Below, one piece after another: positions 1-7,848 of a DNA stretch of 64,000 nt (its first letter is position 1; every line of letters begins with the position of its first letter). The DNA lies in assembly GCF_000282375.1 (NCBI RefSeq), contig NZ_AKJK01000084.1, forward strand, positions 1 to 64,000. Direction: 5' to 3'. The notes under the pieces are model-generated. The model saw nothing but the letters and a program-made list of their open reading frames with translations. It was not told where the DNA came from and did not search any database. The DNA comes from Pseudomonas sp. GM50. GTDB lineage: Bacteria; Pseudomonadota; Gammaproteobacteria; Pseudomonadales; Pseudomonadaceae. The position numbers and the translations under genes are program-made.

Positions 1-2
1 AC

Positions 3-146
3 CTCATGGCCTGCACCAGCCTGCCGGACTACGCCGAACACGACATCAACACCGTCACTAACATCGCCCGGATCATGGTCCAGGATGTGAGCGATGTGTT
101 TCGGGTGATTGAGCAGCGTGGATTTGAGGCACCTAAAGGGAAGTAA
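3..146 (+). CDS. C-terminal end of an unknown protein (partial)
   Basis: The frame is open from the window edge and ends in TAA at 144-146, giving about 47 residues that finish in APKGK. The start lies outside the window. The fragment has Met-Ala-Cys-Thr-Ser-Leu near its beginning, followed by a predicted amphipathic helix. It loosely resembles the C-terminal part of small pseudomonad proteins of the DUF3077/DUF6124 kind, but this is only an impression. A clear hairpin terminator follows 15 bases after the stop, which supports a real gene end. Confidence 0.55.
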   Translation, partial: LMACTSLPDYAEHDINTVTNIARIMVQDVSDVFRVIEQRGFEAPKGK

Positions 147-161
147 CAGATTATCGGCTTC

Positions 162-189
162 AAAGAACCCGCATTAATGCGGGTTCTTT
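162..189 (+). terminator. Rho-independent terminator
   Basis: This is a perfect 14-base inverted repeat with arms at 162-175 and 176-189. It is GC-rich near the loop, starts with AAAGAACCC and ends with GGGTTCTTT. It lies 15 bases after the stop of the partial gene. The run of T is short, but the T-rich end of the stem fits a terminator. The A-rich upstream arm means it could work in both directions. Confidence 0.75.
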
Positions 190-527
190 ATCACCTGCTT
201 TGAAGCTATTTTCTTTTTAGTCTCTGAGGCTTATTGACTAAATAACTATCCCTCTCCCTTGCGTCATTTTTTTGTCCTCCACATCACCCTCAATGGTGCG
301 ATGGACTCAGTTAACGGCGCAAAGCAAACACAGAAAAACTTGTAGTTTTCATGGAAAATATGCGTGCCTTGGCTATGCTTTCCTCACTAACCGGCATGTA
401 TTTCTAACCAAAGACGCTTCTGTATAAGAGGGGGCTACTACTCGCCATCGTTTGTAACAAACTGCATATTCCAACCAACACATAGGATAAAACCGCAGTC
501 GAGCCGTATACCAAAGAGAACGCCGCC
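190..527. other. Intergenic region, no gene seen
   Basis: This AT-rich stretch lies between the terminator and the ATPase gene. No open frame with a ribosome binding site was found. It presumably holds the promoter of the ATPase gene, but no convincing -35/-10 pair or operator stood out. Confidence 0.5.
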
Positions 528-2186
528 ATGGAAGAAAAAAAATTAAAAATCACTAGAAACTTAAAAATTGGGGCCTTGGATGCAGAAGGAGACTCCGAAC
601 TACTTAATCGTTGTTTTGTAGATAACGGCTATCTCGATCGTCTATTGGATGTTGAATCCCCAGCGTCTATTATACTTGGCAGAACAGGCTCTGGGAAAAG
701 CGCGCTACTATACAAAATAAAATCTAGCGCACAAAAAGCTGTTAAACTTGACCCCAATGATATTTCAGTTAGATTCCTAGAATATTCAGATATCATTCAG
801 TTTTTTGACGCCTTAAACATAAACCTAGATCTATTTTATAAACTTTTGTGGCGACACGTGCTTACTGTTGAGTTCCTGAAGCTTAGATATGATATAAAAA
901 GCGAATACGAAAGCAAGAGCTTTCTGGATGGCGTATTCAGCAAATTTAGCAGAGATGTGACAAAGCGAAAAGCATTAGAGTACTTCAATGAATGGGGCGA
1001 TAGATTTTGGCTGGATACAGACGAGCAACTTAAAATAATAACTAGAAAGCTTGAGACAGATACAAAGAGCAGTATTGGCGCAAAATACTCCGAAGTATCA
1101 CTGACATTGGATGGGGCAAAAAAGCTTTCTGACGAGGAACGCTGTGAGATAAAGCAGCGAGCCAGCCTAGTCGTGAACGGGCTTCAAATTAGAAAACTAA
1201 ACGAAGTATTGGACCTACTGGCAGAACACTCTTTTGATGATCCACAGAAAAAATTCTACATCCTGATTGATCAACTTGATGAAGAATGGGCAGGCACAGA
1301 AACTAGAGTCAGGTTCATCAGAGCACTAATTGAGGAGATAAAAACGTTTAGGAGGATAAAACAAACAAAAATTATTGCCGCTCTTCGGAAAGACTTATTG
1401 GTTTTAGTTTTTGATATAACTCGAGACTCTGGCTTTCAAGAGGAAAAATATGAATCCTATATTCTCGAGTTACGCTGGTCACCTGAGGAACTTGAGCGCC
1501 TTATAGAACTTCGTATAAATGAAGTATTCAAAAGCCAGTACACAAAACAACAAATAATACTGGATGATATTTTCCCAAAGGCACGTAAAGGAGGCGGACA
1601 AACATCCATTGAGTTTATAATAGAAAGAACTCTTCGCCGCCCCAGAGACGTTTTGCAATTTGTAAATGAAAGTTTTGCAATTGCTTCAGATAGAGAACGA
1701 GTTTCGTGGCGCTCCCTATTTGCCGCTGAAGCCCAATACTCTGAAAAAAGATTGAAATCTCTAAAAGAAGAATGGGGCGAGGTTTATCCCTCTTTCGATG
1801 ACACCATTGAAATTCTTCGCGGACTCAAAGCAACATTTACTCGTTCATTGATTAAGGACTCACGTCTTGAGGAGGTAATGCTAGCACTTTACGAGCATAA
1901 GAATAGCGACCCTTGCTCTACAATCGTTAGAAAATACTATGATTCACAAGGCATAAAAGAAGCGGACATTTTGTCCAGCATGCTTTCCTGTTTATATCGG
2001 ATAGGCGCGATTGGTGTAAAAACTGGGGCAATGGATACGTATATTTGGTGCTACGTTGACCAAGCTTCAGTAACACGAGGCGAAATAAAGCGCGTAGAGC
2101 ATATGAAAATCCATAAAATGCTTCATCGTGCACTGGATATAATAACAGAACAGCGCGAGATTTTTGAGGCGGTCGATTTGGATTGA
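528..2186 (+). CDS. P-loop ATPase, Sll1717-like family
   Basis: This 552-residue protein has a Walker A motif GRTGSGKS at residues 51-58 and a Walker B-like strand FYILIDQLDEEW at about 243-254. The rest is helical and rich in charged residues, with no membrane segment. The layout matches the poorly characterised Sll1717 group of P-loop ATPases, which are related to KAP/STAND-like NTPases. AT-rich codon use differs from the GC-rich genes further right, suggesting transfer. A four-helix membrane protein follows after 50 bases on the same strand, so the two may form one operon. A role in phage defence is plausible from the ATPase/membrane-protein pairing and the neighbouring HEPN and toxin genes, but that is inference. 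Confidence 0.75.
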   Translation: MEEKKLKITRNLKIGALDAEGDSELLNRCFVDNGYLDRLLDVESPASIILGRTGSGKSALLYKIKSSAQKAVKLDPNDISVRFLEYSDIIQFFDALNINLDLFYKLLWRHVLTVEFLKLRYDIKSEYESKSFLDGVFSKFSRDVTKRKALEYFNEWGDRFWLDTDEQLKIITRKLETDTKSSIGAKYSEVSLTLDGAKKLSDEERCEIKQRASLVVNGLQIRKLNEVLDLLAEHSFDDPQKKFYILIDQLDEEWAGTETRVRFIRALIEEIKTFRRIKQTKIIAALRKDLLVLVFDITRDSGFQEEKYESYILELRWSPEELERLIELRINEVFKSQYTKQQIILDDIFPKARKGGGQTSIEFIIERTLRRPRDVLQFVNESFAIASDRERVSWRSLFAAEAQYSEKRLKSLKEEWGEVYPSFDDTIEILRGLKATFTRSLIKDSRLEEVMLALYEHKNSDPCSTIVRKYYDSQGIKEADILSSMLSCLYRIGAIGVKTGAMDTYIWCYVDQASVTRGEIKRVEHMKIHKMLHRALDIITEQREIFEAVDLD

Positions 2187-2236
2187 TGCTTACTTCCAAG
2201 CTCAGTCGAAACTAATCATTAGAGGTAGTAACTACC

Positions 2237-2788
2237 ATGATGCGACTCGTAAATTTTCTAACATCGCTATGGGGGATTCTCACGGCCGCCGCAGTACTTT
2301 TCCCTGGCGCCGCCGCAATTCTAAAACTACCCATCGCGGTAGAAAACTCACAAATCGGGGCTTTATATCCGACATTCGGCAGCATCATTGCAGCTTTCTC
2401 CCTGTTATTTCTTACTGCCTACCAAAACAAACTATCCTCTTTGACTCTTGCAAGAAACATCTCAACCATGGCGGCAACATTGGCAATAATTTCATTATTC
2501 ACCTTTGTTGGCATTAGAATTTTTGCGCTAGACATTAATTACGAACGAAGAACTATTGACACAGAAAGAAATCTTCTTGTGCAAGAGGGGAAAAACCGAG
2601 GTCTCATATTGTACTCAGAGAAAACCTATACACCAACAGCCCTAGCTCCTTCAGAGACACAGAGCAAGAGGGGTGACCCTTGGGATTTAGCGTGTCTAGC
2701 CTCTTTCATCTTAATGTTTAGCTCACTCACAGTGGCATTTGGCTCTTTGGGAATATACACATATCAAAAGCACCGCGGTGTACTTTAA
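2237..2788 (+). CDS. Four-helix membrane protein downstream of the ATPase
   Basis: This 183-residue protein has hydrophobic segments at about residues 8-30, 43-62, 75-97 and 150-173. A hydrophilic loop of about 50 residues lies between the third and fourth. The start at 2237 has AGAGG at 2221-2225; a second ATG follows directly at 2240. No known family was recognised. It is AT-rich like the ATPase gene 50 bases upstream and probably shares its transcript. If the pair is a defence module, this protein would be the membrane effector or anchor, which is inference only. Confidence 0.65.
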   Translation: MMRLVNFLTSLWGILTAAAVLFPGAAAILKLPIAVENSQIGALYPTFGSIIAAFSLLFLTAYQNKLSSLTLARNISTMAATLAIISLFTFVGIRIFALDINYERRTIDTERNLLVQEGKNRGLILYSEKTYTPTALAPSETQSKRGDPWDLACLASFILMFSSLTVAFGSLGIYTYQKHRGVL

Positions 2789-3028
2789 CAATAATGGAAA
2801 AATGGATATCTTATTAATTTATACACAAAGACAACAGATTTCTCATCCAACAAATCCCCCTCTATTTTGTATTAAAATTTTTATAAAAAAATCGGCTACA
2901 ACCTCATCTACTCAGAATCCGAAACAACATCTGGACATCATTCCCTCACGATGAAAGATTTAAACTCTATCGCTTAGGCTGGGTAGCGTCCGACCCAATC
3001 CGGTGAACCCGCGCAGTAGGAGCTTACC

Positions 3029-3610
3029 TTGGTTAACTTCAATTACTTCAGAACTCTTGATCCAGAAACTGCTGATCTCGCCCGTGAACTGATTGATGCC
3101 AATATCAATCAGCGCTCCGAATTTTCTTCCTTCGTGAACCTTTGGATGGATTTCAACGGATGGATGGAGTGTGTGACCGACGCGAACACTGACGCGGAAA
3201 TGATTACTGCGCTGGTCAGCCATCAGCGGCTTTCGGACGCTGACGATGACCTCATGAAGCACTGCCCGGACTTTCAGGAGAAAGTGGAGATATTCGCAAC
3301 GATGTGGCCGGTTCTGAATGTCCGCGACATACGCCGGAAACTTGGCCGAGACGCGTTCTGGCGATTTTCGCGAGAAGAGCTGATGGCAGAGGTCGTGCGC
3401 GAAAATGTCAAACTTCAGCCCGTCGCATGGAGCGTTGGCGATGTTCCGACTTGGCCGCATCTACTTCGAACTGTCTATGCTGTTCGATGCAACCTATTTC
3501 ATGGCTCCAAATCGCCTCAGAATTACCGAGACCATGAGCTTGTTGTGAGTTGTGACAAAATCCTTCGGATGTTCATTGATCGTACTGGTTGCTTCGAGTG
3601 GCGTGATTGA
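3029..3610 (+). CDS. HEPN-domain-like protein
   Basis: The protein has 193 residues starting at TTG (3029); AGGAG at 3018-3022 sits six bases upstream and decides this start. The C-terminal half contains R153-C-N-L-F-H158 within VYAVRCNLFHG. This matches the R-x4-6-H motif of HEPN domains, many of which are ribonucleases in toxin-antitoxin and abortive-infection systems. No partner antitoxin of the MNT type is adjacent. The gene lies between the ATPase/membrane pair and a hydrolase gene. GC content is closer to the chromosome average than in the two genes before it. The HEPN assignment rests on the motif and the helical character only. Confidence 0.6.
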   Translation: MVNFNYFRTLDPETADLARELIDANINQRSEFSSFVNLWMDFNGWMECVTDANTDAEMITALVSHQRLSDADDDLMKHCPDFQEKVEIFATMWPVLNVRDIRRKLGRDAFWRFSREELMAEVVRENVKLQPVAWSVGDVPTWPHLLRTVYAVRCNLFHGSKSPQNYRDHELVVSCDKILRMFIDRTGCFEWRD

Positions 3611-3730
3611 TAGATTTATTTGTTAATCCGTCCGGACTAGACCAGCTTTTCAAAGCTAATAGACAAAAAGGTGACAGATCTATTTTCTGACCGCAAAGCC
3701 CCTTCCACGCCTACGCCTGGAGACACCGTG

Positions 3731-4666
3731 ATGATCCGCATCCTGCTGACCGCTCTCACACTGCTTGCCCTAAGCACCCCAGCCCAAGCTCAGATGACGC
3801 CATTCCCCACCTCCTTCCGCACTCAAAACATCCCGCTAGAAGGCGTCACCCTCCACGTCCGCATCGGCGGCAAAGGCCCTGCCGTGGTCCTTCTACATGG
3901 CTTCGGCGACACCGGCGATATGTGGGCGCCACTCGCAGCAGACCTGGCCCGGGACCACACGGTCGTGGTGCCGGACCTTCGCGGTATGGGCTTGTCATCG
4001 ATCCCGGACGGCGGTTACGACAAGAAGACCCAGGCGGGCGATATCCGTGCGCTGTTGGCAGCGCTGGGTATCGAACACTCGGTGGTCATCGGCACGATGG
4101 TCGCCTACGCCTACGCCGCGCGTTATCCGCAGCTCACCGATTGCCTGGTGGTGATGGATGCGCCAGTGCCGGGCATTGCGCCCTGGAATGAGATTGTCCG
4201 CTCACCGATGCTTTGGCACTTCGACTTTGGCGGGCCGGATGCTGAGCGCCTGGTCGCCGGTCGTGAACGCATTTACCTGGACCGGTTCTGGAACGAGTTC
4301 GCGGGCGACCCCAGTAAGGTGGATGAGGAAACCCGCCAGCATTACGCCACGCTCTATGCCCGCCCCGGTGCCATGCACGCAGCCTTCGCTCAGTTCCGCA
4401 GCATTCGTCAGGATGAGGTGGACAACAAGGCTTCGATGGCGACGCGGCTGACGATGCCGGTGCTGGCCATCGGCGGTGAAAAATCCTTTGGCAGCAATGA
4501 AGCGATCGTGATGCGCAATGCAGCGGACAAGGTCACGGAAGTGGTGATTCCGGGGGCGGGGCATTGGCTGATGGAAGAAGCGCCAACGCAGACTATTCGA
4601 GCGATTCGTAATTTCATTCACAGTGATGGGGCGAAGTCTCGGAAGGGATATTTTGTAGGGCGCTGA
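3731..4666 (+). CDS. Alpha/beta hydrolase, periplasmic, nucleophile elbow missing
   Basis: The 311-residue protein starts at ATG 3731, eight bases after GGAG. This start exposes a clean signal peptide ending in TPAQA. The fold is that of epoxide hydrolases and haloalkane dehalogenases: the oxyanion motif HGFGDTGDMW is present, and GAGHWLMEEAP near the C terminus supplies the catalytic His. The expected nucleophile elbow (GHDIG or similar before MVAYAYAARYP) is absent: the strand runs VVIGTMVAYAYAARYP, about four residues short. The enzyme may therefore be catalytically dead or altered. An open frame reaches back to a GTG at 3671, but that form would bury the signal peptide. Confidence 0.85.
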   Translation: MIRILLTALTLLALSTPAQAQMTPFPTSFRTQNIPLEGVTLHVRIGGKGPAVVLLHGFGDTGDMWAPLAADLARDHTVVVPDLRGMGLSSIPDGGYDKKTQAGDIRALLAALGIEHSVVIGTMVAYAYAARYPQLTDCLVVMDAPVPGIAPWNEIVRSPMLWHFDFGGPDAERLVAGRERIYLDRFWNEFAGDPSKVDEETRQHYATLYARPGAMHAAFAQFRSIRQDEVDNKASMATRLTMPVLAIGGEKSFGSNEAIVMRNAADKVTEVVIPGAGHWLMEEAPTQTIRAIRNFIHSDGAKSRKGYFVGR

Positions 4667-4931
4667 ATGGAAGAAATCGTGGTCTGTCCGCGTTATGCCT
4701 AGGATTTGCCGATTGACTCAGTCGGCAAAAAAGCCAAATCACCACTGCCCGGCTTGAGCGACTCTGGAACTGCTGTTAGGATTTGAGCCGGTTCTGGTCT
4801 CCACCTTGCTGCCTCGAGGAAAACCAGCTCATCTGAGAAATACACATCTTCTCCTAGTGACCCATCCGGCAAGCAGCATGCTCAGAAAAAAGCGAAAGCT
4901 TTTACGGTCACGTATTGCTGAGGAAAATGTG

Positions 4932-5540
4932 ATGTTCGATCTTGCCTATACCGTTGATGCCGTTCGCTCCATGGAACTGGACAGCGTACCTTCCGATCTC
5001 TCCCACTGTCAGCAGTTGGAACTCAAAGCCAAACACTTGGGTTACCAGAACTGGAACCATTTGCTTGATACTCTGCGGAACGAGCCCGACCATATCCGTC
5101 TTGAGAAGTGCACGACGCGCCTGATGCAGCGCATCTGTCAGATGCGTCTACCAAGTCGAGACAAAGCCTACGTTCAATTGACGGTTCTACCCAAAGGGGG
5201 CATTGGCCACTACAGCTATTGGATTGGATGGGACAACAAAGGTAATGAGGTGCGTGTACCTCGCCCCATTGATGGTCGTGATCAGGCTCGAAGGCTTCGT
5301 AAACTCCAGCCCTCACCAGTTTTTGCAATCGAAACGGAGAGGGAGCTTCTGTCTTGGCAACACTGGTGGTTTTCGACGGCCATCGTGCCTCCAGGCCTAG
5401 CCAAGAAGCATTTTCCGTCACTGTTCAACAAGAAGCACTTGGTTGCGGAAAATCCCCCCATTGATGTGATTAGGGCAAAGTACGCGGCAATGGGTGATAT
5501 CTACGCGGATAATCTTGCGGAAGATGACGTAGAAAATTGA
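4932..5540 (+). CDS. Unknown protein with glyoxalase-related N-terminal motif
   Basis: The start at ATG 4932 is supported by GAGGA at 4920-4924, seven bases upstream; an upstream open frame has no comparable site. The 202-residue product begins with a helical segment containing LSHCQQLELKAKHLGYQNWNHL. It resembles the short motif (ishsqaLel-A-qlGy-dWn-L) seen at the N terminus of a group of glyoxalase-related plasmid and chromosomal proteins. The remainder was not recognised. No signal peptide or membrane segment was seen. A hairpin terminator follows the stop closely, so it is probably a single-gene unit. Confidence 0.6.
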   Translation: MFDLAYTVDAVRSMELDSVPSDLSHCQQLELKAKHLGYQNWNHLLDTLRNEPDHIRLEKCTTRLMQRICQMRLPSRDKAYVQLTVLPKGGIGHYSYWIGWDNKGNEVRVPRPIDGRDQARRLRKLQPSPVFAIETERELLSWQHWWFSTAIVPPGLAKKHFPSLFNKKHLVAENPPIDVIRAKYAAMGDIYADNLAEDDVEN

Positions 5541-5546
5541 TTACGT

Positions 5547-5572
5547 GGCAGCGGCTTTCTCAAGCCGCTGCC
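5547..5572 (+). terminator. Hairpin terminator
   Basis: A perfect 11-base stem (5547-5557 with 5562-5572) and TCTC loop lie six bases after the stop of the preceding gene. A weakly T-rich tail follows. It could also end the minus-strand toxin transcript, whose stop is at 5662. Confidence 0.65.
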
Positions 5573-5661
5573 ATTCTGGTTCTTGCTGAAGATGGCAACA
5601 CAGACTATTCAAGCAGTCCGCGACCTTACCCAGTAGAGCCATGCTTGTAGCGTCGGGGGGG

Positions 5662-6402
5662 CTAGGTTAATTTGTCGAGTACATACTGCTTGAACCAAGC
5701 TGGCTGGGTATCCGACACGATATCTATGTCTTCCCCCTCTGTTATTTCGGCAATCTGGGCAAAGCTGGAGTCGCCATCTTGGGAGTTGTCGAAGATGTAT
5801 GCTCGATTTGACACCAGAATAGCATCAGACAAATTATCCAGAGATCGCTTATAGCGCGATCGAATCTTGTCCGGCGGAACGTCGTGCCCCCCGATGGAAG
5901 CCCGATAAGCCACCCGAGCCACGTTGATCTCAGGATCTGCTGTAGCCACGTAATACACATATACTCGGTAACCGGCCATCTGTGCTTGCTGCAGCAACTC
6001 TATTTTGCTGACATCTGACATTACGGTTTCGAACGTGAAGCTAGCAAGCTCCCGGATCAACGATACACGGATGAAGTCGGCAAGCACTGAAGCAATGTAA
6101 GAGTCGATCTGCCGTGAAGGAAATACAAGCAGATCATCTTCAATGATCAAATCATCGAGCTTAGCCAAGGATTCAGGGAATTTAGCAAGGAGCCCGCTGG
6201 CTCGCAAAAAAGGGATCGCGCGATCCACATATGCCTGGAGCATGAACTGCCCAAAATTGAACGCCCCGGTTTCACGAATACCTAGCTCGATCGCATCAGG
6301 ATTGATGTAGTTGACAAGCAAGTGGGCTGGGACTTTTGAATTGAACGTGCTCTTTCCGCTACCATTCGGCCCGGCGAAAATCCTGACCCTGGGTGTACTC
6401 AA
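5662..6402 (-). CDS. Zeta-toxin-family kinase
   Basis: This 246-residue protein opens with IFAGPNGSGKST (Walker A at about residues 11-19), as in zeta/PezT-type toxins. Such toxins phosphorylate UDP-N-acetylglucosamine sugars and block cell-wall synthesis. The FTFETVMSD stretch and the basic RSRYKRSLDNL segment also match this family. Its start overlaps the stop of the upstream small gene by four bases (ATGA), typical of a toxin-antitoxin pair. The substrate was not deduced from sequence. The call is firm at family level. Confidence 0.85.
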   Translation of the reverse strand: MSTPRVRIFAGPNGSGKSTFNSKVPAHLLVNYINPDAIELGIRETGAFNFGQFMLQAYVDRAIPFLRASGLLAKFPESLAKLDDLIIEDDLLVFPSRQIDSYIASVLADFIRVSLIRELASFTFETVMSDVSKIELLQQAQMAGYRVYVYYVATADPEINVARVAYRASIGGHDVPPDKIRSRYKRSLDNLSDAILVSNRAYIFDNSQDGDSSFAQIAEITEGEDIDIVSDTQPAWFKQYVLDKLT

Positions 6403-6683
6403 GCTCGTACCTGAGGAGCCAATTCCTCCTGCCGAGGCTTCTTGACCTTCAGTCGAGTGCCAGCCTTGATCTTCCCGTAAGTCTCGACTGAGCGAAGGAT
6501 CACAGTCTCGGCGCTGGAAACTTTCACCAACAGACCTTCGCGAACCACAAGCACAGCCTCCCCTTTAGAAAGCGCAACGTTATAGGCATCTCTAAATGCC
6601 TTGGCTGCAATCGAGGGTATCGTGGACTCCTGGGCGACAATTTGCGCCTCAGTCTTGGGTAGCTTCTCTTTCTTACGAGACAT
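6399..6683 (-). CDS. Putative antitoxin of the zeta-type toxin
   Basis: The start at 6683 is preceded by GGAG seven bases upstream; a longer in-frame form from 6722 lacks such a site. The 94-residue product is rich in lysine and has no recognised DNA-binding motif. It lies directly upstream of, and overlaps by four bases, the zeta-type toxin gene. Gene order and overlap suggest it neutralises the toxin. It does not look like the classical epsilon or PezA antitoxins, which is common for Gram-negative zeta pairs. Confidence 0.7.
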   Translation of the reverse strand: MSRKKEKLPKTEAQIVAQESTIPSIAAKAFRDAYNVALSKGEAVLVVREGLLVKVSSAETVILRSVETYGKIKAGTRLKVKKPRQEELAPQVRA

Positions 6684-6857
6684 ATCTGACTCCAGCTCAC
6701 GCTTGGTACGTACAACCAACAATTATCATACATCCCAATGGACGTCGAGCGCTTAGCCGTTTCTGGCCCGGCAGGTTTGCTATTCATTTTTGAGGCCATG
6801 TTTCGTGCTGCGTTTACGCCTACTTTAGCCCCAACAGCAACCTAGCCGCTTTCACCA

Positions 6858-7406
6858 TCAGAAGTTAGCCGGGGTGTTAGCACTAATGATTTCAGCCTCA
6901 TCCGCCCCAATATTCCGAAACCGATGAGGCAACGTCGTCGGAAAGTAATACCCATCCCCGGCATTCAGCACACTGATCTGTCCATCAACGGTGAGCTCAA
7001 CAGTGCCCCGAGTTACAAGCCCACACTCCTCCCCTTCAGCGTGCACGATGGGCTCTTCCCCCGAACTCGCCCCAGGCGCGTACTGCTCGCGCAAAAGCCG
7101 CATCTGCCGGCTCGGCACCGAGGCACCGATCAGCAGCAACCGCAACCCATGACGCCCCAGATCCGGCTGTTCATTGGCGCGGAACACGTACTGATGCTCA
7201 CGCGGCGGTTGGTCGAAGGTGAAGAAGTCCGCCAAGGACATGGGGATGCCTTCGAGCAGTTTTTTGAGGGAGCTGACGGAGGGACTGACGCGATTCTGTT
7301 CGATCAGGGAGATGGTGGCATTGGTGACGCCGCTACGCCGGGCCAGCTCGCGCTGGGACAGTTTGTAGCTTTCGCGTACTAATTTGAGTCGTGAGCCCGT
7401 GTCCAT
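6858..7406 (-). CDS. puuR: XRE-cupin transcriptional regulator, PuuR type
   Basis: The 182-residue protein has an N-terminal helix-turn-helix (residues about 8-60, LSQRELARRSGVTNATISLIEQ) and a C-terminal cupin domain (about 105-180) with HAEGEECGLVTRGTVEL. This architecture is that of PuuR, the putrescine-responsive repressor of polyamine catabolic genes. It sits downstream of the puuB, puuC and puuA genes on the same strand, separated from puuB by two REP doublets. Its operators were not identified with certainty; the 12.3-12.55 kb divergent region is the likely target. Confidence 0.85.
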   Translation of the reverse strand: MDTGSRLKLVRESYKLSQRELARRSGVTNATISLIEQNRVSPSVSSLKKLLEGIPMSLADFFTFDQPPREHQYVFRANEQPDLGRHGLRLLLIGASVPSRQMRLLREQYAPGASSGEEPIVHAEGEECGLVTRGTVELTVDGQISVLNAGDGYYFPTTLPHRFRNIGADEAEIISANTPANF

Positions 7407-7608
7407 GACAGCCTTATGCGAAGAATACTTAAGGGGTAATGGGGGTGGGTGGCGGGCGACTGATGGCCGCGGATCACGCCGTTTCCCGTCCCGGAACCGT
7501 GGAAGGCGGGTATTAAATCACGTTTGCTGGTGTTGCTCAGCAGGTTCGATAAACGGCTATGAAAAAAGCCGGCGGGCCCTTGATACCGGTCGGTCAGGTG
7601 CGGGAATT

Positions 7609-7698
7609 GTGGGAGTGAGCCTGCTCGCGATGGCGGAGTGTCAGGCAGCATTGATGGCGGCTGATATGGCCTCATCGCGAGCAGGCTCGCTCCCACAG
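7609..7698. repeat. REP doublet
   Basis: Two inverted copies of a GTGGGAG(C/T)GAGCCTGCTCGCGA-type palindrome flank a spacer of about 45 bases. It lies between puuB and puuR. Confidence 0.85.
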
Positions 7699-7742
7699 TG
7701 GTCGGTGTCGTTCGCAAAATTTGTGTATGTCCCCAATTTCCT

Positions 7743-7834
7743 TGTGGGAGCGAGCCTGCTCGCGATGGCGGCGTGTCAGTCGACAGAGATGTTGACTGTG
7801 CGGCCGTTTTCGCGAGCAAGCTCGGCTCCTGCAG
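7743..7834. repeat. REP doublet, second copy
   Basis: A second doublet of the same family starts with GTGGGAGCGAGCCTGCTCGCG and ends with a diverged inverted arm (CGCGAGCAAGCTCGGCTCCTG). It is adjacent to the first, giving a small cluster just after the puuB stop. Confidence 0.8.
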
Positions 7835-7848
7835 GGGTTGCGTCTGGC

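Noticed and set aside
352..408. 18-codon open frame in the first intergenic region
   Set aside because: There is no ribosome binding site, and such short frames are expected by chance.
4932..5540. Glyoxalase enzyme
   Set aside because: Only the short N-terminal motif resembles glyoxalase-related proteins; the catalytic domain is not recognisable, so no enzymatic function is claimed.
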